Origin: JAALLB01 sp964502215
GTDB taxonomy: Bacteria; Pseudomonadota; Alphaproteobacteria; Rhizobiales; Rhizobiaceae
Assembly (NCBI GenBank): GCA_964502215.1
Contig: CAZCUN010000057.1
Span: 1 to 20,455 of the forward strand
DNA: 20,455 nt
Direction of reading: 5' to 3'
The notes beneath the pieces were generated by a model that was not told where the DNA came from, searched no databases, and saw nothing but the letters and a program-made list of their open reading frames with translations. This document shows positions 7,686 through 15,325 of this stretch, piece after piece. Each line of letters begins with the position of its first letter. Positions within the stretch are counted from its first letter, which is position 1. The position numbers and the translations under genes were made by a program.

Positions 7686-8179
7686 TATGAATTGCCCCCT
7701 GCACTATGTGTTTCGATTTCAGATACCCGCCTGTCCATATCAGCTAGCGCATCCATATCCCCATCACCAAAATCTAATGCATGAACAATAAAATGATCAT
7801 CTTCAGATTCTACGGTTATCGTGCCAGGCGTTAGCGTGATTGAATTTGCAAATATAACTTGGGCAATTTCACTTTTTTGCGAAACAGGAACTTCGAACAT
7901 TTTCTGCTGCTCTGGCATTTTTCCAGAGAAAACAACCTTTGATACTGACAAATTAGATTTTACGATTTCAAGCATGAGCCAGCATAAATATTTAAACGTA
8001 GAAATTACACCGATATCGTAACCAAGCTGATGCTCGTCTACTTTGTTCATTCTGGTTATTATGAAGACTGTTAATAAAACTGACAGCGCACCAAGAATCA
8101 GGACAAGCGTCTTGAAAAGACCAGACATTAACAACCAAAGAGCTACAAGCCCTAATGCTGCAATGATACCGTGAACCAT
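7685..8179 (-). CDS. mrpE: Cation/proton antiporter subunit E (MrpE/MnhE), first gene of the operon
   Basis: This is a 164-residue protein with two N-terminal membrane helices and a cytoplasmic domain. The motif IFANSITLTPGTITVE, followed by VHALD, is diagnostic for MnhE/MrpE. A longer frame opens at 8233. I chose the ATG at 8177-8179 because AGGAAG lies a few bases upstream and because the hydrophobic N-terminus then starts at once, as in homologues. The C-terminus ends in a polar tail (DMDRRVSEIETHSAGGNS). It is the first gene of the ten-gene Mrp-type operon, 92 nt after the stop of the glycosyltransferase block, so either its own promoter or read-through could drive it. Confidence 0.92.
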   Translation of the reverse strand: MVHGIIAALGLVALWLLMSGLFKTLVLILGALSVLLTVFIITRMNKVDEHQLGYDIGVISTFKYLCWLMLEIVKSNLSVSKVVFSGKMPEQQKMFEVPVSQKSEIAQVIFANSITLTPGTITVESEDDHFIVHALDFGDGDMDALADMDRRVSEIETHSAGGNS

Positions 8180-8271
8180 GACGCTTCCTATTTTAAGAAT
8201 GAATGTTGCATTACTATTCAAGCACAGCAGCATTTACAAGGTGCTAGAAGCAATAATCAACAATTCGAGTC
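8180..8271 (-). promoter_or_regulatory. Short gap before mrpE with a possible promoter
   Basis: This 92-bp gap is the only one between the glycosyltransferase genes and the antiporter operon. On the minus strand TTGATT (8255-8260) lies 17 bp from GTAAAT (8232-8237), an acceptable but weak sigma-70-like pair. The Shine-Dalgarno AGGAAG for mrpE is at the downstream end. No clear terminator hairpin follows the upstream gene, so read-through cannot be excluded. Confidence 0.25.
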
Positions 8272-9414
8272 TCAAAAGAAATCACATTCTTGTTTGATGA
8301 TCGCAGCAGTCATATTTGCACCGTTAAGCTGCAACGATAATTGCTGCTTATTTAAGTTTGATGCTTTATCAATTGCCTTAGCAAGATTTACAGGTGATAA
8401 ATTTTCTGGGTCCAACATAACGGCAATATTATGCCGATCCATTATTTGCGAGCGTCGGAGTTGTTCTGTTTCTCGTCCTCCTGTGTATGGATATAATACC
8501 GACGCGCACCCTGACTTTAATATATCGCCAACTGTATTATATCCTGCATGAGAAACGGAAACGTTCACATGGTTCATCGCATTTGCTAAATTTGGAATGT
8601 ATCTGACAATCTTCATACCCTCAGGGCATTGAGCTTTTAGCAGTTGAAAATCATCTTCTGACACTTCGGTTCCAGCAGATACAATCCAGTTCGTTGGATA
8701 GACTTTTGAAAACTTCATTGCTTCAAGTGCTGTGCGTGTTAACTGTTGACCGAATGCTCCACCACCAACAGTAACGAGAACATCACAATGAAACTCATTG
8801 GAGACAGCGACAGTTGTCTCTTGCGGAATGACTAAGCCCGTATAACGTATTTTTTCAGAAAAACTTTCAACGCCTTGTAGTGTGTCTTCTATCCGAATGA
8901 GGTTTTCATCACCATGAACCAAGATAAGATCAAAATATTTATCTACTAAATCGTTTGATTCTTTAACGCGCTTTTCCTTGCGATCTTCCTGCATAATATC
9001 ACGAATAGAAGCTGCTATAAGCGGTGATTTTTTTGACGATTTAGCTTTTTCAAAAAGAGGTAGAAGTTCAAAACGCATTTGACGTCGTCCAAAGGGGAAA
9101 GCTTCTGTGATTAAAACTTGCGGATCAATTTCATCATATAATTGCAAAAGATGATCTCGGCGTTGGCCTTTATCATCTTCCGTAAAATTTGCTCCATCAG
9201 CATGCAGCAATTGTGAGAAAGAAGCGTCACTTGTTCTAACAGGTTTCAAATAATGAACCTTTATACCTGAAAAGTCGAAGTCTGGTATCTTTGTGCCGCC
9301 CCAAACAAGATGAACTTCAAACCCAGCCTTGGCCATGCCATGTGCTATTCTGGTTACGCGATAAACATGCCCGACACCCAAAAGATGTTGAACATAAAAA
9401 AGAACGCGGGTCAT
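8272..9414 (-). CDS. MurG-like glycosyltransferase (GT28-type C-terminal domain)
   Basis: This 380-residue, probably cytosolic or membrane-associated protein has the GT-B fold. Its N-terminal domain opens with VLFYVQHLLGVGHVYR, a variant of the glycine-rich GxGH loop of MurG-like enzymes. The C-terminal nucleotide-sugar domain has VTVGGGAFGQ at 214-223, SHAGYNTVGDIL at 288-299 and the YTGGRETEQLRR segment ending at 321, which correspond to the sugar-nucleotide contacts of MurG. It is not MurG itself, because no peptidoglycan genes are nearby and the N-terminal half differs. It overlaps the upstream GT4 gene by ATGA and is the third gene of the block. It resembles the other MurG-like protein at 10661-11893, which suggests an old duplication. 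Donor and acceptor are unknown. Confidence 0.82.
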   Translation of the reverse strand: MTRVLFYVQHLLGVGHVYRVTRIAHGMAKAGFEVHLVWGGTKIPDFDFSGIKVHYLKPVRTSDASFSQLLHADGANFTEDDKGQRRDHLLQLYDEIDPQVLITEAFPFGRRQMRFELLPLFEKAKSSKKSPLIAASIRDIMQEDRKEKRVKESNDLVDKYFDLILVHGDENLIRIEDTLQGVESFSEKIRYTGLVIPQETTVAVSNEFHCDVLVTVGGGAFGQQLTRTALEAMKFSKVYPTNWIVSAGTEVSEDDFQLLKAQCPEGMKIVRYIPNLANAMNHVNVSVSHAGYNTVGDILKSGCASVLYPYTGGRETEQLRRSQIMDRHNIAVMLDPENLSPVNLAKAIDKASNLNKQQLSLQLNGANMTAAIIKQECDFF

Positions 9415-10658
9415 TCTTTGGGGTTCCCCAAACTTTTATTTAGCAATGAAACTATATCTCCGATGGTTTGCTTATGAGAGAAATGCCCTCGTACTTTTTC
9501 CTCACCAAGCTTACCCATTTCATTTCTTAGCTCATGATTGCGCATAAGTTTTTCAATTGATTGCGACAACTCATTTACGTCATCTGGTTCTATCAAAATA
9601 CCATTTGCACCATTTTCAATAAGCTCAGGAATGCCTGAGATTGTCGTTGAGATTACTGCCATTGATTGACTTTGCGCCTCTACAATCACATTGGGCAAAC
9701 CATCACGATCGCCAGTCTCATCAATTCTACTTGGTAGAATAAAAAGATCAGACTTTATGTATGTATCTAAGACTTCAGACTGCGGTAGCGCGCCTTTGAA
9801 TTCACAGTTTTCTGAGATCCCAAGTTCACTTGCTAAATTTTCTAAATCAGATTTTAAAGGCCCGCCACCAATATGTGTCCAATGCCAATGCAAATCATCA
9901 GGCAATTTTGCCAAGGCATGTAATAGACTATCAATGCCTTTTTTTGCGACTGCTCTTCCAACCGTTACTAATTGAACTGATTTTGCTTTTGTTGAACCAT
10001 CATTTTTAGAACCTGTTATATCAGACGATGGAAAACGAGTTAGATCAAGGCCGTGATACACTAAATGCACACGCCCTTGAGGGGCAAGTCCGCTTAGATA
10101 TTCCGCCCCACCTTCAGTACAAGTAACAAGCCAATCACAATCTGCAAGTTTTTCCCGCATTTCCCATTCTGGAGATGTCCAAATATCTTTTGCATGTGCT
10201 GATATAGAAAAGGACTTACCAGATATTATGGCTGCATATCGCGCAACAGAACAAGGTGTATGCAAAAAATGTGCGTAGATATGATCACAATCATCTGCAT
10301 ATTCATTGGCTAACACCATCGCTTGCCCCCACCTCCTGATGCGATTTGCAGTTGGGTCTCGAAAAAGGTCTTTTACAAATACAGGGATTGCTTTCCAGTA
10401 GCCTGGCTTGTATGAACACTTAATTTTTGCCCACCAAACACGGAACAATTCCTGATAAATATATTCAGGTAGATAATGTTTTGGAGCTTTAATCTCAGCA
10501 TGTACCGGGTGAGTATGTTTGTCTGTTGGATGGCGCAATGAAATTATTGAAACATCAAAGCCTGCTCTTTCAAGCTCTAAAATTTCTTGCGCAATAAATG
10601 TTTCTGAAAGGCGTGGGTAACCTTTCAACACAATAGCAATTCGATTGTTCAAGGACAC
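9411..10658 (-). CDS. GT4-family glycosyltransferase, WcaL-like
   Basis: This 415-residue GT-B enzyme opens with the LKGYPRLSETFIAQEILELE segment (11-30), a pattern of the WcaL/colanic-acid type of GT4 proteins. The C-terminal donor-binding domain has VTVGRAVAKKGID (231-243) and DGLPNVIVEAQSQ (319-331). In the usual Glu-x7-Glu motif the first acid is Asp319 and the second Glu327. The start is GTG at 10656-10658, with AGAGG seven bases upstream and only 2 nt after the stop of the preceding gene; its stop overlaps the next start as ATGA. It sits between two MurG-like glycosyltransferases, and the three probably act in sequence on one glycan. The sugar specificity cannot be read. Confidence 0.87.
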   Translation of the reverse strand: MSLNNRIAIVLKGYPRLSETFIAQEILELERAGFDVSIISLRHPTDKHTHPVHAEIKAPKHYLPEYIYQELFRVWWAKIKCSYKPGYWKAIPVFVKDLFRDPTANRIRRWGQAMVLANEYADDCDHIYAHFLHTPCSVARYAAIISGKSFSISAHAKDIWTSPEWEMREKLADCDWLVTCTEGGAEYLSGLAPQGRVHLVYHGLDLTRFPSSDITGSKNDGSTKAKSVQLVTVGRAVAKKGIDSLLHALAKLPDDLHWHWTHIGGGPLKSDLENLASELGISENCEFKGALPQSEVLDTYIKSDLFILPSRIDETGDRDGLPNVIVEAQSQSMAVISTTISGIPELIENGANGILIEPDDVNELSQSIEKLMRNHELRNEMGKLGEEKVRGHFSHKQTIGDIVSLLNKSLGNPKE

Positions 10659-10660
10659 GA

Positions 10661-11893
10661 TTAAACCTCTTGTGGGGTTAGATCTTTTTCTAATTTAGCA
10701 GACATAGCTTTTTGTATCTCAGATAGTTTTTCAACTTCAATACAGATTTTATCAAGTCCTGCCATATCATCTTTAGCCAAGTTTTCCGATGGAGCTTGCT
10801 GATCTGGAAGATTGCGCAATGCTTCAGCCATTACAGAAGGAATTGCAGCTTCCTCTGGTAATAACATAGAACTTAATCCTATCTCACTTGCTCTATTTGC
10901 TCTGATATATTGTTCTTGTCTTGGCGTTGTGCGGGGAACAAAAAGAGCCTTCTTATCAAAAGAAAGAACCTCACAAAAAGTATTATAGCCGCACATACCT
11001 ACCAATGCGATGGCGTTTTGCATCAATACTTCCATTCTGCTTTCAAAATCAATTACGGTTATATTGGCAAGCCTTGAAGCACGAAGCCTTAGTCTGTCGC
11101 GGTTTTCTGACTTCATGAATGGGCCAAGTACCATAACAATTGGAAAATCTAATTGCGGATCATGTTCTCTGGCAGCAAGAACTTGCTCCATGATATCAAT
11201 ACCATCCCCCCCTCCACCAGCGGTTACCAGAATATATTTCTCAGGCAATGCATGGCCTTCGGTGGATGGTGCTGAATTATTTTCTCGCTCAAGAAACCCT
11301 ACATATCCAAGCTTCTTCATAAGTGTTTTTGGAATGTCAAAACCAGTCAGTGGATTCCAAAAATGCTCTGGTCCATAAACCCAAACTGCATCGTAATAAT
11401 TATCGACTTTGGGTAGCATATTCTGCTTAGCCCATTCTTTCTTCAATAGCTCAGGTGAATCCATAACATCTCTAAGGCCAATAACCGTTTGCGTCTTTGT
11501 GCCTTTGAACATTTCAAGTGTTGGTTCAAGCTCGCCCTTCAAACCCATAGGCTCTTTATCAACGATAAATATATCTGGATTAAAAGCTTCAGCAGTTTTT
11601 TGGATTATTAGCTTTCGCATTTCAAGAATTTCTTCGATGTCGATATATTCACCAACAGAATCATACTCACCATTATAAAGCTTTATGACTGATGGTATTT
11701 TCACAAAATCAACGCGAGCTTTAAAATCAAAAGCACCTGCAATTTGTGACCCTGAGATAATTAAGACGCTTACGCCTTTATAATGCTCTACTATAGAATG
11801 AGCGATTGCCCGACATCTGCGAAGATGTCCTAACCCAAAGGTGTCGTGGCTATACATTAGGATACGGGTATGATCCAGTCGTTTGATTTCCAA
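10661..11893 (-). CDS. MurG-like glycosyltransferase, first gene of the block, TTG start
   Basis: This 410-residue protein has a GT-B fold. Its N-terminal loop is ILMYSHDTFGLGHLRRCRAI (11-30). The C-terminal domain has ILVTAGGGGDG (221-231), GMCGYNTFCEVL (299-310) and VPRTTPRQEQYIRA (319-332), all typical of GT28-like nucleotide-sugar binding. A VDKEPMG segment at 111-117 lies in the acceptor half. The frame begins with TTG at 11891-11893, preceded by AGGA at suitable spacing. The first ATG is Met13, which has no Shine-Dalgarno and would cut into the conserved first strand, so TTG is preferred. About 40 C-terminal residues after the GT domain are helical and charged. It is the first of three packed genes, transcribed away from the GT4 gene at 12031. 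Confidence 0.82.
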   Translation of the reverse strand: MEIKRLDHTRILMYSHDTFGLGHLRRCRAIAHSIVEHYKGVSVLIISGSQIAGAFDFKARVDFVKIPSVIKLYNGEYDSVGEYIDIEEILEMRKLIIQKTAEAFNPDIFIVDKEPMGLKGELEPTLEMFKGTKTQTVIGLRDVMDSPELLKKEWAKQNMLPKVDNYYDAVWVYGPEHFWNPLTGFDIPKTLMKKLGYVGFLERENNSAPSTEGHALPEKYILVTAGGGGDGIDIMEQVLAAREHDPQLDFPIVMVLGPFMKSENRDRLRLRASRLANITVIDFESRMEVLMQNAIALVGMCGYNTFCEVLSFDKKALFVPRTTPRQEQYIRANRASEIGLSSMLLPEEAAIPSVMAEALRNLPDQQAPSENLAKDDMAGLDKICIEVEKLSEIQKAMSAKLEKDLTPQEV

Positions 11894-12030
11894 AATTCTA
11901 TTCCTATACCCTGTTTCAGCCCATACAACTACTTAGGTTGCCAAGTATAATAATATTATAAATTATATGCACTTAACAAGCGTGAATCCTGATAATATTA
12001 TATTCAAGCTTATCATATATCGGATAGACT
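11894..12030. promoter_or_regulatory. Divergent promoter region between two glycosyltransferase genes
   Basis: This 137-bp, very AT-rich region separates divergent genes. On the plus strand TTAACA (11973-11978) and TATTAT (11996-12001) are 17 bp apart, a fair sigma-70-like promoter for the GT4 gene at 12031. On the minus strand several TATAAT-like hexamers lie around 11955-11970 with a TTGTTA-like element upstream, which could drive the three-gene block. The two promoters would overlap, so the outputs may be linked. No clear operator palindrome was recognised. Confidence 0.45.
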
Positions 12031-13161
12031 ATGCTTAAAGATACAAACGTCGCTTTTTATGCCCCAATCAAACCACCAGATCATCATATTCCTTCTGGCG
12101 ATCGGCTTATTGCACAAAACTTATTTAAAGCGTTTGAGATTAGCGGTGCTAACATCGAACTTGCTTCTCGTTACATTGCATATTCCAAGCGTCATGATGT
12201 TAACATTCTTGAAGATAAAAAGAATGGAGCATTAGAAGAGATTGAAAGATTGCTCGATTATTATAAATCGATGGACAGAACTTTATTACCCCAAATATGG
12301 GTGACTTATCATCCTTACTGCAAAGCACCAGATTGGATTGGGCCTAAAATTGCAAAAGCTTTAGATATTCCATACGTCACAATTGAAGCAGCGCGTACTG
12401 GGCAAGGTGGCGCAGAAGATCTTTGGAAGCCTTGGCGTAAAGAAGCCCAAGAAGGCATTAAATCAGCTGATATGCATTTAGTGTTTAAGCCAACAGATCA
12501 AGATTATTTAAAAAACTTATTGGGCAATGAAAGCAAACTGTTTCATTTTAATCCATTTATTGATGCAGAAAACATTGCATTAGCTGCCCCTGAAAATCTA
12601 CCTAAAAACTGGGACAAACAAACACCTGTTCTCATCACAACGGGTATGATGCGCAAAGGCAAAAAGTTAGAAAACTTTAAGATACTGGCAGAAGTCTTAA
12701 AAGGTGTTCGATCTGATTTTAATCTTATTATCGTAGGTGGTGGACCAGAAGAACAAGCTGTCAAAGATGCGTTTCATTTTATAAGCTCTGAGCGCACTCA
12801 CTGGACTGGGCTTATTGAACATGCGGAAGTTTTGCGTTGGATGCGCAGTGCAGATGTCTTTATCTGGCCAGGCTGGAATGAACCCATTGGGATGGTTTAT
12901 TTAGAAGCACAATTACAAGAACTGCCAATCCTTGCTTTTAAAAGCATGGGAGTGCCGCTTGTGGTTGAAGACAAACAAACAGGATTTCTTTCTACGCAAG
13001 ATGACATTGCCGCATTAACAAAAAATACCGACAGGCTTTTAAATGACGTTGAGCTTAGCAAGACCATGGGCAAGAACGGCCGAAAGAAAGTGCTTTCAAA
13101 CCACGGCATTCATGCAGCAGCTCAACGCCTTGAAAAAACACTTTCAACGCTTCTTAAATAA
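12031..13161 (+). CDS. GT4-family glycosyltransferase
   Basis: This is a 376-residue GT-B enzyme and the only plus-strand gene. The N-terminal domain begins NVAFYAPIKPPDHHIPSGDR (6-25). In the donor domain I see ITTGMMRKGKKLENF (202-216), IIVGGGPEE (233-241), TGLIEH (259-264) and GWNEPIGMVYLEAQ (281-294), whose Glu284 and Glu292 form the Glu-x7-Glu motif of retaining GT4 enzymes. A conserved-looking WVTYHPYCKAPDWIG segment (90-104) lies in the acceptor half. The gene is divergent from the three-gene glycosyltransferase block and probably belongs to the same pathway. It runs into the ABC transporter operon tail to tail, with only 6 bp between the stop codons. The ribosome binding site before the ATG is weak (GGAT). 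Substrates are unknown. Confidence 0.87.
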   Translation: MLKDTNVAFYAPIKPPDHHIPSGDRLIAQNLFKAFEISGANIELASRYIAYSKRHDVNILEDKKNGALEEIERLLDYYKSMDRTLLPQIWVTYHPYCKAPDWIGPKIAKALDIPYVTIEAARTGQGGAEDLWKPWRKEAQEGIKSADMHLVFKPTDQDYLKNLLGNESKLFHFNPFIDAENIALAAPENLPKNWDKQTPVLITTGMMRKGKKLENFKILAEVLKGVRSDFNLIIVGGGPEEQAVKDAFHFISSERTHWTGLIEHAEVLRWMRSADVFIWPGWNEPIGMVYLEAQLQELPILAFKSMGVPLVVEDKQTGFLSTQDDIAALTKNTDRLLNDVELSKTMGKNGRKKVLSNHGIHAAAQRLEKTLSTLLK

Positions 13162-13167
13162 CAACCC

Positions 13168-14316
13168 TTAAGCATATGGATCGGCTGCATCTCTTAATCC
13201 ATCGCCAAAGAAGTTAAAAGCAAGGATAATTAAAATTACTGGTATGACTGGATAAATTAGCCAAGGCGTTAACGCAACTACCCCAATATTTTGGGCGTCA
13301 TTTAACAAGATACCCCAACTAACCGTAGGTGCGCGCAATCCAAGTCCAAGGAATGAAAGTGCTGTTTCACCCAATATCATGGTTGGGATTGTAATGGTTG
13401 CAGATGCGATGAGATGGCTCATAAAACCTGGAACAAGATGCAATCCAATTATTCGTTTTGGACTGGCCCCCATCAAGCGTGCTGCCAATACATAATCTTC
13501 TTCACGAAGCGAGAGTAATTTTGAGCGCACTGCCCTAGCAAGACCTGTCCAATCGATTAAACCCAATATAATTGTAATGGCAAAGTAGACAGCCACCTGA
13601 CTCCAATTACTTGGCATGATTGCAACAAGAGTGAGCCACAAAGGCAATGTGGGGAGCGACTGAACAACCTCAATCAAACGTTGTGCAACAAGATCAACCC
13701 AGCCACCATAATACCCCGCAAGGCCACCAATGATGATACCAAGACTAAAGCTAATCGCGATGCCGACAAGGCCAATCGTCAAAGAAATTCTTGCGCCATA
13801 AATAATACGGCTAAGCATATCCCGCCCAAGTGTGTCTGAGCCTAATAGATAAACAGGCTCTTCAATATCGGCACACATGAGATGATTATCCGCACTAAAC
13901 ATGCCCCAGAATTTATAAGGGTCGCCTGAGCAAAAGAAATTTAACTTCACAACCTTTTCTTTATTTGGCGTATAGATGCGTTGCATTTTTTCAAGATCAA
14001 GCTCTTTGTCATAGCCATATATAAACGGCCCAATGAACTCACCTTCATGAAAGAAACTTACACTATGAGGTGGTGCAAGTGTAAAATTTGAATTCCTTGC
14101 TTCAACAGAATAAGGCGCAAGGAATTCTGCAAATATTGTCATTAAGTACATAAGAGCCAAGAAAAGACCGCTTACAACTGCCAACTTATGGCGTTTAAAT
14201 TTCCACCAGATAAGCTGCCTTTGCGGGGCTAAATAAATAGCTTCCTGTTCAGGTGTTAAAACTTCAATTGATTTTGGATCAAAGGGTTTTTCATTGACGT
14301 AATGGCTATTACTCAT
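13168..14316 (-). CDS. ABC transporter permease, OppC/DppC/YejE type
   Basis: This 382-residue inner-membrane permease belongs to a peptide/oligosaccharide-type importer. After a cytoplasmic N-terminus and a first helix (about 45-66) there is a long periplasmic insert of some 90 residues (about 70-155), which is larger than in OppC of E. coli and recalls YejE-like permeases. Then come LLGSDTLGRDMLSRIIYGAR (157-176), the entry to the transport domain, and the EAA loop DYVLAARLMGASPKRIIGLH (274-293), which docks to the ATPase. The start overlaps the stop of the partner permease gene as ATGA. It is the last gene of the operon and ends 6 bp from the convergent GT4 gene, so no room is left for a separate terminator between them. 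Confidence 0.92.
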   Translation of the reverse strand: MSNSHYVNEKPFDPKSIEVLTPEQEAIYLAPQRQLIWWKFKRHKLAVVSGLFLALMYLMTIFAEFLAPYSVEARNSNFTLAPPHSVSFFHEGEFIGPFIYGYDKELDLEKMQRIYTPNKEKVVKLNFFCSGDPYKFWGMFSADNHLMCADIEEPVYLLGSDTLGRDMLSRIIYGARISLTIGLVGIAISFSLGIIIGGLAGYYGGWVDLVAQRLIEVVQSLPTLPLWLTLVAIMPSNWSQVAVYFAITIILGLIDWTGLARAVRSKLLSLREEDYVLAARLMGASPKRIIGLHLVPGFMSHLIASATITIPTMILGETALSFLGLGLRAPTVSWGILLNDAQNIGVVALTPWLIYPVIPVILIILAFNFFGDGLRDAADPYA

Positions 14317-15311
14317 CGACTAACACCTCCCTGCAAGCGAATTCTAGGATCAAGGAAGGCAAGCGCAATATCAGAAATCAGCACGCCAATCACAGTTAAG
14401 AAACCCAGCAACATAAGGAATGAACCTGCTAAGTACATGTCCTGACTTTGTAGTGCTTGGATCAGAATTGGGCCAGTTGTTTCCAGCGATAAAACAATTG
14501 CCACAATTTCTGCACCTGAAATTACAGTTGGTAAAATTCCGCCAATATCCGCGATGAAGAAATTAAGTGACATACGGAATGGATATTTCATTAAACCCCT
14601 AAACTCAGGCATTCCTTTTGCTCTTGCAGTCGTCACATAAGGCTTGCGTAATTCATCTAATAAGTTTGCTCTTACGCGCCTAATCATGGCGGCAGTACCA
14701 GATGTTCCTATAACAATCACGGGTATCCATAAATGCTCTAGAACCGAAACAAATTTAGCCCAGCTTAGTGGCTGACCCACATATTGCGGATCAACTAAAC
14801 CGCCAATTGCAGTTCCGAACCATTCATTAGCAAGAAACATCATGATTAAAGCTAACAGGAAGTTTGGTGTTGCTAGTCCGAGCAGGCCTAGGAATGTAAG
14901 GCCGTAATCCCCCCAACTGTACTGATGGGTTGCAGAATAAATACCAATTGGAAAAGCAATCAACCAAGTGAAGATGATGGTGAAGAACGTAACTATAATT
15001 GTAAAGAATAAACGGTCACCAATGACTTCTCTTACAGGCAATTCATATTCAAATGAGTAGCCAAAATCACCGACCAACATCCCTGTTGCCCATTGGAAAT
15101 ATCGCTCCCAAATTGGTTTATCAAAACCGTATTCTGTTCGAAGAAATTCAATCAATTTTGGGTCTACAGTTTCACCAGCAGCCCGCAACTCATTCACATA
15201 GCTCTCAAAATAATCGCCAGGTGGTAATTCAATAAGCGTAAACACCAAGATGCTTGTTAGCACCAAAGTTGGGATCATGTATAAAACACGTTTAAAAATA
15301 TAGGAAATCAT
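14313..15311 (-). CDS. ABC transporter permease, OppB/DppB/YejB type
   Basis: This 332-residue permease has six predicted membrane helices and the typical OppB opening YIFKRVLYMIPTLVLTSILV, followed by a periplasmic loop with TEYGFDKPIWERYFQWATGM. The EAA-type docking loop is LRKPYVTTARAKGMPEFRGL. The RVRANLLDELRKPY region before it is standard for the family. It starts 14 nt after the stop of the substrate-binding protein gene and overlaps the second permease gene as ATGA. It forms the membrane channel with the OppC-type partner. Confidence 0.93.
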   Translation of the reverse strand: MISYIFKRVLYMIPTLVLTSILVFTLIELPPGDYFESYVNELRAAGETVDPKLIEFLRTEYGFDKPIWERYFQWATGMLVGDFGYSFEYELPVREVIGDRLFFTIIVTFFTIIFTWLIAFPIGIYSATHQYSWGDYGLTFLGLLGLATPNFLLALIMMFLANEWFGTAIGGLVDPQYVGQPLSWAKFVSVLEHLWIPVIVIGTSGTAAMIRRVRANLLDELRKPYVTTARAKGMPEFRGLMKYPFRMSLNFFIADIGGILPTVISGAEIVAIVLSLETTGPILIQALQSQDMYLAGSFLMLLGFLTVIGVLISDIALAFLDPRIRLQGGVSR

Positions 15312-15325
15312 CTAACTATTTGCCC

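Noticed and set aside
523..8179. Respiratory complex I or a membrane-bound hydrogenase
   Set aside because: NuoL/K-like subunits are present, but no NuoB, C, D, H or I, no NiFe subunit and no iron-sulphur protein. MrpB, E, F and G define an antiporter.
8171..8551. Plus-strand open frame of 126 codons across the mrpE start and the glycosyltransferase 3' end
   Set aside because: It lies opposite two well-supported genes, its product has no recognisable domain, and no ribosome binding site or promoter supports it.
11010..11378. Plus-strand open frame of 122 codons opposite the MurG-like gene
   Set aside because: It is antisense to conserved GT28 motifs and gives no recognisable protein.
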